A DNA stretch of 64,000 nt from Utricularia gibba (taxonomy: Eukaryota > Streptophyta > Magnoliopsida > Lamiales > Lentibulariaceae): the NCBI GenBank assembly GCA_002189035.1, contig NEEC01000016.1, positions 186,001 to 250,000 of the forward strand. The letters run 5' to 3'. The notes below the pieces were generated by a model that was given only the letters and a program-made list of their open reading frames with translations, did no database searches and had not been told where the DNA came from. Positions 39,762-52,065 of this stretch are shown one piece after another (position 1 is the first letter of the stretch; every line of letters begins with the position of its first letter). A program made the translations under genes and the position numbers.

Positions 39762-41223
39762 GACATCTAAACAACTCTGAACCCTCACCTAAGACCACTG
39801 CTTTTTCAGCTTCATTCAGCACTGCATACTAGCAGCTGATTGGTGTCCTCTCAGATATAGAGATAAATGTGCCTGAGTTTCTGTTTCCAGGACAGTTTCA
39901 TGGACTCCAAGGTCCTCCAAAACCTCTTGTCTTCCCAAATTCATTTGCATGAGATAAACTAGCAGAGCTCGCGTCTGCCATATCCACATCTCTGCGAAAC
40001 ACTTGCAGTTCACTGTGCAGCAGAAACAACTTCGAGTGAATGGCTATCAGAGTAATGTTGTCTGGGAGTAAATTGAGCAGGTGATGAAGAGAACATAGCA
40101 CCATTTTGGCAACCCCAATTTTTTTCAATTTTTAAAGATAAAATAACTAAATATATTTAATATTGATCTTATACAATTTTTTACTGGGCTTATATTTAGT
40201 GGCCCGAATGAGAATTTTATGTACGGAAAATGAAATAAAAATAATGATTGATTTATATCTAGTTGATGATGCTATTATTACAAGGGATCACAAATTATGC
40301 GATAATATAATATATTCCAGAAAATAAAAAGGCTTCCGAAAACAGCCTCAACGCGTCAGCGATGCTCAAGATAGAGACGAATACAGAAATTTAATATTTG
40401 ATATTTTCAAAAGAAACCCGAAAGTCGTCCAGCCACAATCTTCATGATATGTTGATAGTGACACCCTTTTTTTCAAACTATATTATATAATTAACATATC
40501 TTTAGAGATAAGATTGCAGAGGGGGGAAGTTTCGAGGAGCCTATGGACGTGCAGTGGACCGGGACCCCATGTCATGTCCTCCAACAGACAAGGACAGGGA
40601 CCCGGCCTTGTCTGAATATAAAAATATATCAAAAATATTTTAATTAAAATAAAAACCCCGAAATTGGTAATCTCCCCAAATCGCATTTAGAAAGCCGGCC
40701 GGCTTCTTTGGGAAATCTGATTTCCTGGGTAATTAATGACGGGATTCTCCTTATTTTTGTCAAAAGCATGAAGGACAAAATTGTCCACTTTCGAGCATCA
40801 AAGCGGGGTATCTTTCGTGGTCGCGGGATCGCGACGATCTTTTCGTCGCTACGTGGCCCTAATCATTATTATTTTTTAACAAATAATTTCACTTTTTTGT
40901 CGTTACTATACACATGGTGTGCCCATCAAATTAATTTTGTTTCATTGTGCTACTAAATTTAAATTTATAATTTGAGTAAAAAAATTGTTACATAGATTAT
41001 GATAATTTTCCATCTTTCTTATTCCGAAAAATTTGATGCTTCTAGAATTTCTTCCTATTCGACTCCGATTGATTCCCACAACAAAAGTCCAAACTTCTAA
41101 ATAGTTTTTGAACCATGATTGGATCGTTCAAATCGTAAATTTCTTTTTTTTTTCTACCATTTAAAATAGTAATTATTAGTGATTTATTTATAAAATAAGA
41201 TAGAAGTTTTTTTATTATTTTCT

Positions 41224-41272
41224 TAATATATATAGATATATATATATATATATATATATATATCTATATCTA
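41224..41272. repeat. (TA)n microsatellite
   Basis: A TA dinucleotide run of about 14 units (41236-41263), flanked by degenerate ATAGATAT and ATCTATAT copies that extend it as an inverted repeat. Self-complementary and probably length-variable. Confidence 0.9.
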
Positions 41273-41746
41273 TGTATTCGCTCAAATATATTATTACTGC
41301 ATTTATATATTTCATAATAAAATATTACAATAGGCATATATTATGCAATAATAGCAAATCCCGACCTATAAATTAGAATGCTCTAATATAGTATATGAAC
41401 GATTTGAATATTTTTTTATAAATTTCATGAAATAATATTACTACCATAAATTTAATATATATTTTTTGTTTTACGGGTGTCTATTTTTTAAGAAATTATA
41501 ATCCCAAAAATGCTGACGTAGGAGTAGTGTAGCGTTATGTGGAAAGGTGGAAATCCAACGCGGATGATGGTGATTGGCTGAGGATGATGTCCTTCGGTTA
41601 CCGTGTGGGAGCTCGCAGACAATCCCTGCCCCCTCCCGCTGCAACACACAACACAAGCCGACGCGCAACGTTGCCGTAAGCAGTGACGTTATTTAAGCTC
41701 GCTTCGTTCCTGCCGTCCACGTGGCACGCAAGTCGGCAAGTTGCCA

Positions 41747-41759
41747 CCCCCCCCCCCCC
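41747..41759. repeat. Poly(C) tract
   Basis: Thirteen consecutive C followed by ACCCTACCCCTACCC, a C-rich strand that could fold as an i-motif, with a G-quadruplex on the opposite strand. Its length is a likely sequencing weak point. Confidence 0.85.
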
Positions 41760-42428
41760 ACCCTACCCCTACCCTTGCTAATAAAACAAATGTTATTAAA
41801 AAAAGGATTTTTTCGTACATCTTAGAAATAATTTTTATCTCATAAATCATTTTTAATTTCAAAAAATGTACCATTTGAAAACTACATCTATTTGGTAAAC
41901 GTGTTCTCCAATACACGTTTTTATTTGTAAAATATTTATATAATAATTCTCCTTTTCAAAACTATTATATTATGTAAGGTCTATTAATTAAATAAGTTTT
42001 AGATTTTCTTTTTAATTGATTACAAATACTTCTATCAAATGTAATAATATCTTAGCTTAACACTTGTGAAACTTATTTCTACACATATTTTAAATTATAA
42101 TTATATGATACATATTTATCTAAATATAAATAATTAAAATAGATCATTAATTAAATTGGTATATCATACTTATCCTATTAAAGTGATGGGAAACATTTGT
42201 TAAGTTAGGTTAATTGATGAGAATTCAAATTATGAGCCATTTAGAAAACTAGTTACTCTAATAATCAATTTTTAAACATACGAAGTCCACTTTTCTAATA
42301 CATAATTAAAAGTGTTGGGTTCTGATTTTATTTAAAGAAAAAGGGTAAAATGTGGTGAAAGTTAAGATAAGCTTTGAATAATCAAAATGTGGTAAAATGG
42401 CTCATGAGTGGGGTCCACGCAAAGGCAA

Positions 42429-42460
42429 CACGTGTTGAGCCTAGAATCTTCCAGTATAAA
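42429..42460 (+). promoter_or_regulatory. ABRE/G-box plus TATA box of the ATAF-type NAC gene
   Basis: ACACGTGT (CACGTG core at 42429-42434) lies 20 bases before TATAAA (42455-42460), which itself is about 125 bases before the start codon. An ABRE-like G-box this close to TATA fits abscisic acid or stress control, as known for ATAF-type NACs. Confidence 0.65.
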
Positions 42461-42583
42461 ATGGCGTCTCCCTGCCTTGAAAAATCTTCGTTCTGGTGGC
42501 AAGCGTTTAGTGGTGGGAGGAGGAGAAGCTGTAGAAAGTGCGTTGTCTCTTGTTTTTGCCGAGTCTTGGGATTGGGAAGAAGA

Positions 42584-43719
42584 ATGAAGGGAGCGTCGCA
42601 GTTGGATTTGCCGGCGGGGTTCAGGTTTCACCCCACGGATGAAGAGCTCGTGGAGCATTATCTTTGCCGGAGGTGTGCGGGGCAGAGAATCGAAGCCCCC
42701 GTGATTGCTGAAATTGACCTTTATAGATTTGATCCTTGGGAGCTTCCGGGTAATTGACTTGATCCTTTCTCTCCTGTCTTTTTGTTTTTTCTGTTTCTGG
42801 AGGAATTGGAATTTGGGGATTTCCTATTGGGGTGTCGTCGTTGTGATCGACGGACTGCTTCGATTTGTGGGAGTTTGGCTTCATGTTTCAATTGGGTTGC
42901 AGGTTTCTCACTTTACGGTGAAAAGGAGTGGTATTTCTTTTCTCCCCGAGACCGGAAATATCCCAACGGTTCACGGCCCAATAGGGCGGCAGGAACTGGA
43001 TACTGGAAAGCCACCGGAGCTGATAAGCCGGTCGGGAAACCGAAGACCCTGGGAATAAAAAAGGCGCTTGTTTTTTACGCTGGAAAAGCTCCCAAGGGCT
43101 TCAAAACCAATTGGATTATGCACGAATACCGTTTAGCTAACGTGGATAGATCTGCTGGGAAGAAAACCAATTTGAGGGTACTCACCAACTCTCTTCTTAT
43201 CTACTTATGTGTGTGACTCCATCTGGGATGTGTTGCTTACTTGTGTGGATATGGTGGCAGCTTGATGATTGGGTATTGTGTCGAATATACAACAAGAAGG
43301 GAACTCTGGAGATATACAACAACGTTAACCAGAGGGAGGTGCACTTTTCTGATAGTGAAGAACAGAAGCCAAACCTGGACTTGTACCACCAGCAGTACAA
43401 TGGAGCCATAAAACCATCACCCATGCTTCAGGCTCCTCAACCGTTCCTAACTCGGCCAAAGGACGAGTCTCTTCATTTTGAAACCTCCGATTCCCTTCCA
43501 AAACTGCACACGGACTCGAGTAGCTCCGAGCAAGCACCATGTCCGGAGTTCAAGGAGGTACAGAGTGAGCCCAAGTGGTCTGAAATGGAGAGCACTCTAG
43601 ATTTGCAGGTGAATTACCTGGATGGATTTCAAGACGAGATTTTTGGATCACAGATGGGCTACAGTGATCAGCTCCCTCTTTTCCAAGACATGTTTGCTTA
43701 TGTACACAAGCCCTTCTAA
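42584..43719 (+). CDS. ATAF-subfamily NAC transcription factor
   Basis: NAC transcription factor of the ATAF1/NAC2 stress group, nuclear. Three exons (42584-42749, 42903-43177, 43261-43719) give 299 residues; Arabidopsis ATAF1 has 289. Subdomains A to E are complete: [87 protein letters not shown] then HEYRLA, and [14 protein letters not shown]. The ATAF-typical features are the [19 protein letters not shown] block and the intron before LDDW. The C-terminal activation region is acidic and Ser/Pro-rich and ends [11 protein letters not shown]. The frame is open upstream of the chosen ATG, but the TATA box at 42455 puts the transcript start after the earlier ATGs. No defects. Confidence 0.93.
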
Positions 43720-45266
43720 CCAAACATGGCATTGGAACTCTCAGTTGCAGAGAAGTGGATTCTTGATTCACAATCAAGCATCACGAAGCCCCAGCCCAGA
43801 GAATAAGCAGCAAAGATGATGCCCAAATCTTACCCAGGGATGGATGGATCACTGTAATGTTAGCTCTAGAACGATGAACCTCGGGGCTCCACAAGTATGC
43901 CTTAATTGTTTGTGATGTCTTTGGTCAGGCGCATCCCCTCTTCACGCTCTGACCAGACAAGATTGAAACATTAGGCATTGCCTGTAACCTCACTCACAAG
44001 ATGTATCATTTATTAGTTCTTTTTGTTGCACCCGACCAGACAGCATGAATAAGAGTATTATGATCATTCATATTACTTTTGAGTATGATTAGTTCATCCT
44101 TAATTATATTTAACAATAATGATGATTGATTATATGTGATTTAGTAAATATAAACACAAATTCTTTTAAAACTATTTGGATATAATGTATCATCATTCAC
44201 ACTCATTTTATACAATATTAATTATTTTAGATATTCACGCGTTTTATACTATTTTATTCCAAAAAAAAGATTTCATACAAAATTAAAATCATTTATATTA
44301 TAGAGTGAGAATTATGTACCTAATTTTATGAGAATGTCAAAGTGCAACAACTGTCATCTCCAATGCAAAACACGCAGAGGGCCCATCACGTGGACAGCTG
44401 TAGTACCTTCCAATGGTTTGGGCCGGAACTCGATGTACTCCGGTTGTCTTATGGGTAAAAAAAATAAGGCTCAAAAAAGTCGCCTGAAACGGGCTTTAAA
44501 TAACAAAAAAGCCCAACGCACAAGTAATCCTGAAAACCATTCCGTACAATGAGAAATCTTCAAACATCTCATATGTTTACGTATGAAAAATGATTATTTT
44601 TTTATTTTAATATATGAGGTAAAATAAATAAATAATTAATTCTATAAATGATTCAATAGAACCTAAATAAAGAACTTATTGATTGTGTCATATCCATTTC
44701 ATTAATTTGAAAAATAATTACTACTATCTTTATTTCGTACACATAAATAAAATAAAATTATTGACATTGATCATTTTTTATACACAAAAAAATATTAATG
44801 ACGATTCTTCAAAATCATACCATTCAATACAGACTTGAATTTAATTAATGGCTTTTCAACCAATTATTTACCTAGTAAATTTCCTTTTCTAGTGGGTAGA
44901 GTATTAATTATTGCAAAATTTTCTGATTTTAATAAGGAAATTTGTTGATTTTTTATATTATTTTTTTGTAAATTTTCAACATTGCAACGCCCACGTATTC
45001 TAGTGAAAAAAAAAGATTATTTTCAAATTAACTTTTTAATTTTTTTCAAAATTTTTAATGCGAAATCCATTTTTCTTTTTTGAAATTCCAAAATTGATTC
45101 AAATGTTCAAAAGATGAAATGCGCTTGACTGAAATTAATAGTAAACTAGGCAAATTCAAACAATCGTGGGCCCCACTGAAGCACCACCAATCACTCACAC
45201 CGCCTTTTGATGCGTCGGGTCCAATGAACCCATCGGACCCGGGCCCATCGTTCACGTGTTGTACAA

Positions 45267-45284
45267 CCCCCCCCCCCCCCCCCC
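45267..45284. repeat. Poly(C) tract, 18 bases
   Basis: Eighteen consecutive C after GTACAA. Such a run is rare in AT-rich DNA and its exact length is uncertain in any assembly. Confidence 0.85.
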
Positions 45285-45382
45285 TTTTATGGCCATCATG
45301 CATTTTACGTGAAGAATGGCTATCTATCTATCTTCATGCCCCCATTAAATCAATCATTTAATTATTTTTTTATATTAAATCC

Positions 45383-45420
45383 TAAACCCTAAATTCATAC
45401 CCCATCCACCAAACCCTAAT
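45383..45420. repeat. Two telobox-type AAACCCTAA motifs
   Basis: AAACCCTAA occurs at about 45384-45392 and AAACCCTAAT again about 27 bases on. They match the plant telomere repeat and the telobox found in promoters of growth-related genes and Polycomb-recruiting elements. They may also be a small interstitial telomeric remnant. Confidence 0.6.
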
Positions 45421-47676
45421 AGGTTTTTATTTTCTTTATTCTTCTCAAAATTATCCATTTTCTACTGAAGGCTAATTCTTGGCTTACCCTAAAGAAGAAG
45501 CATCTACCAATTGCCATACCAAGCTTGGGATTGTATACCAAAGATTATTCAAGTATTTTATAAATCATACGTGTGTATTAAAATATTACAAATCTAAATA
45601 TTGTCAAAGTGATGGATAATGAGAGTTTCATTAAATACATATGCATGTATTTCATTTATCTCCTATCAATGAAACACCTCATCAAAGTCTTTCAACTGAT
45701 TATATATATTTTGATTCATACTTTTTTTATAATATCATTCGTTTCGAATATTTAATTATCATGATTTTATATTTTACCTCTTAACATGTCATATCTCTAA
45801 TCGTTATCTAATGCGGCATACCGTCAATAATACTATAACCTTACACTTTAACTACTTCATTAGAATATTAATCTCCATAAACTTTCTCTTCTCGTAGATC
45901 ATAATCCTCCAAATGTAGTTGGGTGGCAACTACGTAGCATTATGTGGGAGATTTGAATAGTAGAGTTAGGTCTCACGATGGAGTCAAATGGAGGAATCAA
46001 TGGCATTGAATCCCCCCGACAGTTCCATTCGTATCGCAGATGCCTCGCACCCAGACCCAACTCCGAACACTCCAATCGTTCACGTGATAGCAGCAATCCG
46101 CCGCGCAACGCCAAAGGGATCATAAATCGAATTGGAAACCTAAAAGTATTTCAAACCTGATTCTGCAAGTTACAGCCCCCAAGTGGGTATCATAATGAAT
46201 CATTTAAAAAAATGGTCATTTAATCTTTATTTACTATATATTATGACTACAATTTTACATACATGATATCAATTTGATAAAAATCATTTTTTTAGTCATA
46301 ATATTTGGTACATTTTCATTTTATACTAAAATAATATAACTTTTATAAAATTCAGTCAATAAGTTTACCAATTAACTTATTTATGGCATTTAGACAAAAA
46401 ATTCATCGAAACTAACTGTCATAACTAATATTCGGCATAATTGATAAAAATTGTGGAAAATTATTACAAGTGATAGTTAGTTTAGACTAGTTTTTGTCGT
46501 AATGCTATAAAAAATTAAGTGGTAAATTTCTTGACTGAATTTTGTACAAATTAAAATTTTCGATGTAAAATGAAAATATATCAAATCTTATGAATTAAAA
46601 AATAATTTTTATCAAACAATTTTATACTACACCGGTAGCTCGGAGAGATGAGGGTTCTCTTTGCTCCAGACAGTTTACAGTTCGGATTGCAGATTGGAGG
46701 GTGAGGGTGGACTCATGAATGATACGCACCTAACTAACTGCTGGTGCATGAAGAAGAGAGGAGATTAGTTGGTGCAATAAATGCCTGCCTCCAAGAGCAG
46801 CAGTTGCCGCGTTAGGTTCTTCTTCTGCCTGCATTCACTCCTCACTCCTACTACACTCTTCTTCTTCTTGTGGTTTGCTCAATAGAATAATACCAAAAAA
46901 CAAACAATTATTCTCTGTGGCTTCATTATCTCCATTCAATTCAATTATAGGGAGGGGTTTATTGTACTCTCCCTTTACTATACTCTAGTTCCATCCCCAC
47001 CCTACTCCCCCCTCCTTAACCAACCCTAATTTTCAAAATCCCTCTTAATTATTTGTGTTTAGATAAATGCATGTTATATGGTTATAATTGAAAGCATGTT
47101 TAGTAGACACGACGTCTTTAGAATATATAGAATCTGCTCAAAGTATGCCCATCCTCATTACAAATTGGATGTAGAGGAGATTGTGCTCAACCCCTAAATG
47201 TAGAATATATATGAGATTATGTAATCTTTTAGACATGGTAATGTTCAATATATATGATAACTTATTCATACATGTACACAAGCATGGAGAGATCTTTTGG
47301 AGTTTGCATCTTTAACACTGTATTTGATATTACATTTTTGGTTTTTGGTCGTTTATTACATCAGTTCATTTAGTGTAATAAAACCAATTTATTTGGCCAC
47401 TCTCAATTTTTTCTTCAAATTTTTGGGTCACCAAAATTATGTGTTTTGATCACAAACATATACTACACACGTATATTGATCAATGCATATAATATGGATT
47501 GATTCCCAATTCTGAAATTTAGAACTAGGGTTTAGTAATGAATGCATATTATAAGGCGCACGTGGTTGTTCTCTTCTCTTGCATATAAAGAGGCAAAAGG
47601 GGAGGTTGTCTATGTGTGAAGTGGTAGAGAGGCATCAGTGTTAGAATACAGAAATGGTATTAATATTATTATCAAA

Positions 47677-47961
47677 ATGGCGGATTCCTCAGGGTCCCCT
47701 CCCTCTCCCTCCCGCATTGAACTGGAACTGGCGTGTCTGGAAAGAGGGCCACTCTGCCTCGTCTCCATCGCCATTCCATTCCGGCAACCAGCCTGCTCTG
47801 TAACACAAATCAAGGAATCATCCTCACCATTTACTCTTATTAATGTTGTTATTGTAATAACAATGCCAATTCATGAGAACGAGGCCACACGTGCATCGAT
47901 TTGTGTGACAGCCAAGGCAAGCCAAGCCGACGCCATTCACGTGCACCACCGCTTGCCCTAA
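47677..47961 (+). CDS. Orphan small ORF behind a TATA box
   Basis: A 94-residue open frame starting MADSSGSPPSPSRIELEL and ending DAIHVHHRLP. A TATA box (TATAAA at 47584) lies 93 bases upstream, a plausible promoter distance. I recognise no domain, signal peptide or clear membrane helix, apart from a short hydrophobic LINVVIVITM. An ATG in another frame at 47653 precedes it. It may be a short peptide gene, a noncoding transcript, or chance. Confidence 0.25.
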   Translation: MADSSGSPPSPSRIELELACLERGPLCLVSIAIPFRQPACSVTQIKESSSPFTLINVVIVITMPIHENEATRASICVTAKASQADAIHVHHRLP

Positions 47962-48837
47962 ACGAACCATCTCCTCTCTTGGGCACGGAAGCACATGCAA
48001 ATGTAATAACAAGTGAAATGTGTTTGAAATTGTTGCCTTGCAAATGCAATCATTTCCAGAAACTAATTTTATTACAACGAATTAAGAAAATATGTCAAAA
48101 GGGAGGCAGGCAGACATGATATCTGTGGTGGCATTTTAAAATAACATCCATAATAGAACAATGATTCCGAGGGGGCATAGGGAAATCATTGGTGCAATAA
48201 TGCAGTGTGAAGGGATGATGATTGGGGAAGAAGAGGACGATGAGGATGGTGGAGGTGAAGGTGCATCTTCTTCCCAATCACTGCAAAGGGAGGAAGGACT
48301 GGACTAAACAAAAGCTTCTTTCTTTTGTTTTGTGAGCCTTGGGAAAAAAGTTGAACAGCAGCAGCAGTTGGCAAAAGCAAGTGCAGGCAGTGGGGGCTCA
48401 ATGTCTACTGGTTTTGATCCCTAAACAGCAATCAATGCTCTCATAACTACCATACAAACAAAACAAATGGCTTTGTCTCTCTGGTGTAAAGCACAGGGAT
48501 TACATCCCATTCCTCTCCTGTGTTGTCTGCAATGAAAACACACTTTTTGCATAACACAAACCAGTTGAAGCAAAAGAGATAATCCAGTTTGAATCAAAGG
48601 GAAAAGAAGACTCTGCAATCAATATATTCTCAATTACTCCCATCAACCATCTTCTGCTTCTTCTTCCTCGCTACCCCTATGCCTTTATTGATTGTTGCCT
48701 TGTCTGCTTAAAGCAAGGTTTGTTCCTTTCAGGGGCAATATTTCATTTTTTTTTTCTTGGTTGAGGCGATCACACCTTTTTCGCTTGTCATGGTGAAACT
48801 TCATTGAGCCCCCTGCTGAGAAGAATTTGTGGAGAAA
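47962..48837. other. Intergenic DNA and NPH3 leader
   Basis: No recognised gene. The sequence from about 48640 on, with its CT-rich run, is likely promoter and 5' UTR of the NPH3 gene. Minus-strand open frames here lack domain signals. Confidence 0.45.
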
Positions 48838-51007
48838 ATGGCTGCAGAGAAATCCTGTTCCAAAGGGCAGGCATGGTGAGTCATGAATTCAAGATTTGTT
48901 CTGTCATCTCTGCCGAGAGTTTTTTTTGTTTTTTTTGAATATGTTTCACTGATGCTGCAGGTTCTGCACAACTGGATTGCCCACTGATGTGAGAATCGAA
49001 GTAGATGATATGGTTTTTCATCTTCACAAGGTGCAGCAATGCGTACAGATTTACCTGAGATTTGATGCTCTGTTGTTGTTGTTGTTCTGAGGATTTCTGG
49101 GCTCTTTCAGTTCCCATTGATGTCCAAGAGTAGGAAGCTTCAAGAGCTGATTGAGGAGCAGGAGAAGAGATTTTCCGCAGGAAGCCAAGAGCGCCGCCGC
49201 AAATATGAAGAGATTCGGGAGGAGAGCGACGGTGGAGAAGAGGACGAGAAATGTTACATCAATCTCCCAGATTTTCCGGGAGGCTCGGTACCATTTGAAA
49301 CCGCCTTGAAATTCTGCTACGGCCAGAAAATTGAAATCTCTGCATCTAACGCCGCCGCGCTCCGCTGCGCCGCCGAGTACCTGGAAATGACGGAGGAGCT
49401 CTCCGATGGCAACCTTATTTGGATGACGGAAAGTTTCATATCGCAATCTGTTCTGAGAAACATCAAGAGTGCTCTGATAACTTATGCCTCATGCCAAAGA
49501 TTGTTGCCCATAGCGGAAAATTTGGGAATCGTCATGAGATGCATCGAGGCAATCGCCACCAAAGCCTCCGCCGCAGATCCGTCGTTGTTTGGCTGGCCCT
49601 TGAACGAGGATTCTGCTCCCTCCGGTAATGAAAGAGGGAAACCCATCTCAGGAAAGAGAGGCGGAACCGCCGCCGTTGGTTCATGGCTAGATGAACTTGG
49701 TCGTCTGAATATCCCCTTCTTCAAGCGATTGATATTCGCCATGAAAGCTCTGAATCTGCGCGGAGACGTTATCGAGATCTGTCTCATCCACTATGCGAAA
49801 AAGTACATTCCTGGAATTTCGCGCGCAGGACGAAAAGCAACGGCGTCATGCTGTACAGCGCCGTCGGAGCACGAGCAGAGAGAGCTTCTGGAGACGATAA
49901 TTTCCAATTTGCCGAAGGAGAAAAATCTCCGATCGGCCGGAAACTTATCCAGATTCCTTTTCGGATTGCTGCGAACGGCGTACATTCTCAACGCCTCTGA
50001 GTCTTCTCGATTAACAGTGGAGAAGAAAATCGGATCGCAGTTAGAGCAGGCGACTTTAGACGATCTGCTGATTCCCAGCTACTCATACTTAAACGAGACG
50101 CTTTATGATGTGGATTGCGTGGAAAGAATTTTGAGTCACTTTCTTCACGACAGAGAAAACCGATCCGCCGCCGGGGTCGGAGAAGACGACGGTGACAGCA
50201 ACCCCAGATCTGCAGCTTTAATGATGGTCGGCAAACTGATCGACAGTTACTTATCAGAGATCGCCTCCGACGCAAATTTGAAACCAGAAAAGTTCGTCGA
50301 TCTCGCCGCTGCCCTACCGTACCACGCCAGAATCTTCGACGACGGGCTTTATCGCGCCGTCGACGTCTATCTCAAGGTGTGTAAATCTCAAATTCCTTCT
50401 TCGATTGAACAACATTCACAAGTGTCTATCGAATTCGATAACAGCTACTGTTTCATCAAAATGACAGGCGCATCCATGGATCTCGGAAACGGAGAGGGAG
50501 AAGATCTGCAGCGTTCTCGATTACCAGAAGCTAACACTCGAAGCCTGCACCCACGCGGCGCAGAACGAGCGACTGCCACTGCGAGCCGTGGTTCAGGTGT
50601 TGTTCTTCGAGCAGCTTCAGCTCCGCCACGCGATCGCAGGAAGCATTCACACCGCCGAAGCATCCGAAGCCTCGGCGACGCCATCGACGGACGTCGTGGA
50701 AGAATCCGCGGCAGCGGTGGGAGAGTTAGCGCTGGTGCCACACAGTAACAACGGGAGGCGCGTGAACGAGAGCGACAATCAGGTGCTTCGCGTCGACATG
50801 GATAGCATGAGGACGCGGGTCCACGAGCTAGAGAGGGAATGCACCAGCATGAGGAAAGCGATCGAGAAGATGGGCCCAAAGTCACACGTGGAGAGACATG
50901 GTTGGATGGGCAGGTTCGGGTGCAAAATCAAGCCCCAGGTGTGCAATTCCCATGATCGGACGGTGCTGGATGCGAGGAAAGGTCGTGGTCACCGCAATAG
51001 CCATTGA
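48838..51007 (+). CDS. BTB/NPH3 (NRL) family protein
   Basis: NPH3/RPT2-like protein, usually a plasma-membrane-associated CUL3 adaptor in phototropism or auxin responses. Four exons (48838-48875, 48961-49030, 49111-50376, 50468-51007) give 637 residues. The N-terminal BTB domain begins QAWFCTTGLPTDVRIEVDDM and HLHKFPLMSKSRKLQELIEE, and ends NAAALRCAAEYLEMTEE. The NPH3 domain follows (DWWxx equivalent lost to GSWLDELGRLNIPFFKRLI; LEACTHAAQNERLPLRAVVQ). A C-terminal coiled coil, VDMDSMRTRVHELERECTSM, precedes a basic tail. A long acidic, charged insert (SAGSQERRRKYEEIREESDG) sits inside the BTB fold. I cannot name the exact NRL member. The frame is intact. Confidence 0.92.
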
Positions 51008-51911
51008 TGCCTTCGACTCATTTTAAACTGGTATTCCTCTTTATTTACCCGTTCCCTCTGTTATTTTTTCCGAATAACACAGTAACTTTCTTCTTATAAA
51101 TTCAAATTTTAATTTTTTAATTGTAAATTCGATACCATTATTTTTAATTTAGGAACCCTTTTGTAGATATTAAAATGAGTTGTCAATAAAATTATTACTT
51201 TTCACCATAAGAAAAAAATAAAATTCTATTATAAATACAAAATTTAGTCTTAAATATTATTTTTTCAATATAGTATTATGTGGGATAAATAAATTCATAA
51301 ACAATAGACTTAGTAATGATAGAGTATGAACAAATGGTATTATTAAATATTAGAAAATAATAAATTACTAATTTTCCAAATAACATTAGTAGACCACCAT
51401 TATTTTTTTCTTACTTATTAAAATAAAAATTTTATTCAATTTGATCATTTTTTTGATACACATATAATATTGAGTTCGCATTTAATTATGTGGACCCTAC
51501 CCGAAAATCAATATTTAATGGTCTCTTCTTTTTAGAGTGGCCTTTTCCACAGCACAAGAAGACAAAATGTGGCAGAGTCGTGTCGCCCATGGGCCTGGCT
51601 CAGACACTTTATTAACAGAACTGGACTCTGTCACTTTTAGGGACGGCTCAATAGGCCTGCTAAAACCCTGGACCATGAAAAGCCTGGCCCAATAATAACA
51701 AAATTTATATTATCCAAATTAATAGTATTTTAAAATCCAAATTTAATCATAGTGTGGATTTGAAAATCTTTTTAAGTATATGTTGAATGAGATTCATTAA
51801 TATTATATAATATTTAAATCATTCCAAATAGGACAAGATATTATTATGCATTTTGGAAATTATTATTATTATTTAATAGTTTCTTGTGATAATAAAAATA
51901 AATGTGGGGAA
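51008..51911. other. AT-rich intergenic DNA
   Basis: NPH3 3' UTR followed by AT-rich sequence and the distal PsbO promoter. No gene seen. Confidence 0.55.
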
Positions 51912-51969
51912 GATAAGATATTGCCACGTGTAACGGGAGCCACAGGGACCAATCAAAATTCAGCTTATC
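51912..51969 (+). promoter_or_regulatory. Light-responsive module of PsbO (I-box, G-box, CCAAT)
   Basis: GATAAG (I-box, 51912-51917), GCCACGTG (SORLIP plus G-box, 51923-51930), CCAAT (51949-51953) and a reversed I-box CTTATC (51964-51969) lie within 60 bases, 97 to 154 bases before the ATG. Paired I-box and G-box elements are known light-regulatory units of nuclear photosynthesis genes. Confidence 0.7.
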
Positions 51970-52065
51970 CCAGTTACGTTATCCCTTCAACATCGAAAAC
52001 CATCTCCATAATTTCCTTGATCCTCTCCGATCCACTCATCTCTTCCTCCAAGCTCCAACCACAAA

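Larger units (their letters stand above)
39762..42428. other. AT-rich intergenic DNA
   Basis: About 2.7 kb with no supported gene. The left end is the UVR8 3' UTR. The middle is AT-rich with (TA)n and C-tract simple repeats, and the right end is the promoter of the ATAF-type NAC gene. No transposon termini or coding domains were recognised. Confidence 0.5.
43720..47583. other. AT-rich intergenic DNA
   Basis: Almost 3.9 kb with no recognisable gene. It holds the NAC 3' UTR, a C18 tract (45267-45284), two telobox-type motifs near 45383-45420 and long AT-rich tracts. Several GGGCCC and CACGTG motifs near 45230-45260 look promoter-like, but no coding frame follows. Confidence 0.5.

Noticed and set aside
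42374-42583. Upstream in-frame extension of the ATAF-type NAC (70 more residues)
   Set aside because: The TATA box at 42455 lies inside it, so it is promoter sequence that happens to be open.
46108-46135. miR393-like CCAAAGGGATC core
   Set aside because: Only the first 11 bases match, and no complementary arm lies within a few hundred bases on either side.
49051-49446. 131-codon antisense frame over the NPH3 exon
   Set aside because: Shadow frame; the sense strand has a clear BTB/NPH3 protein with proper splicing.
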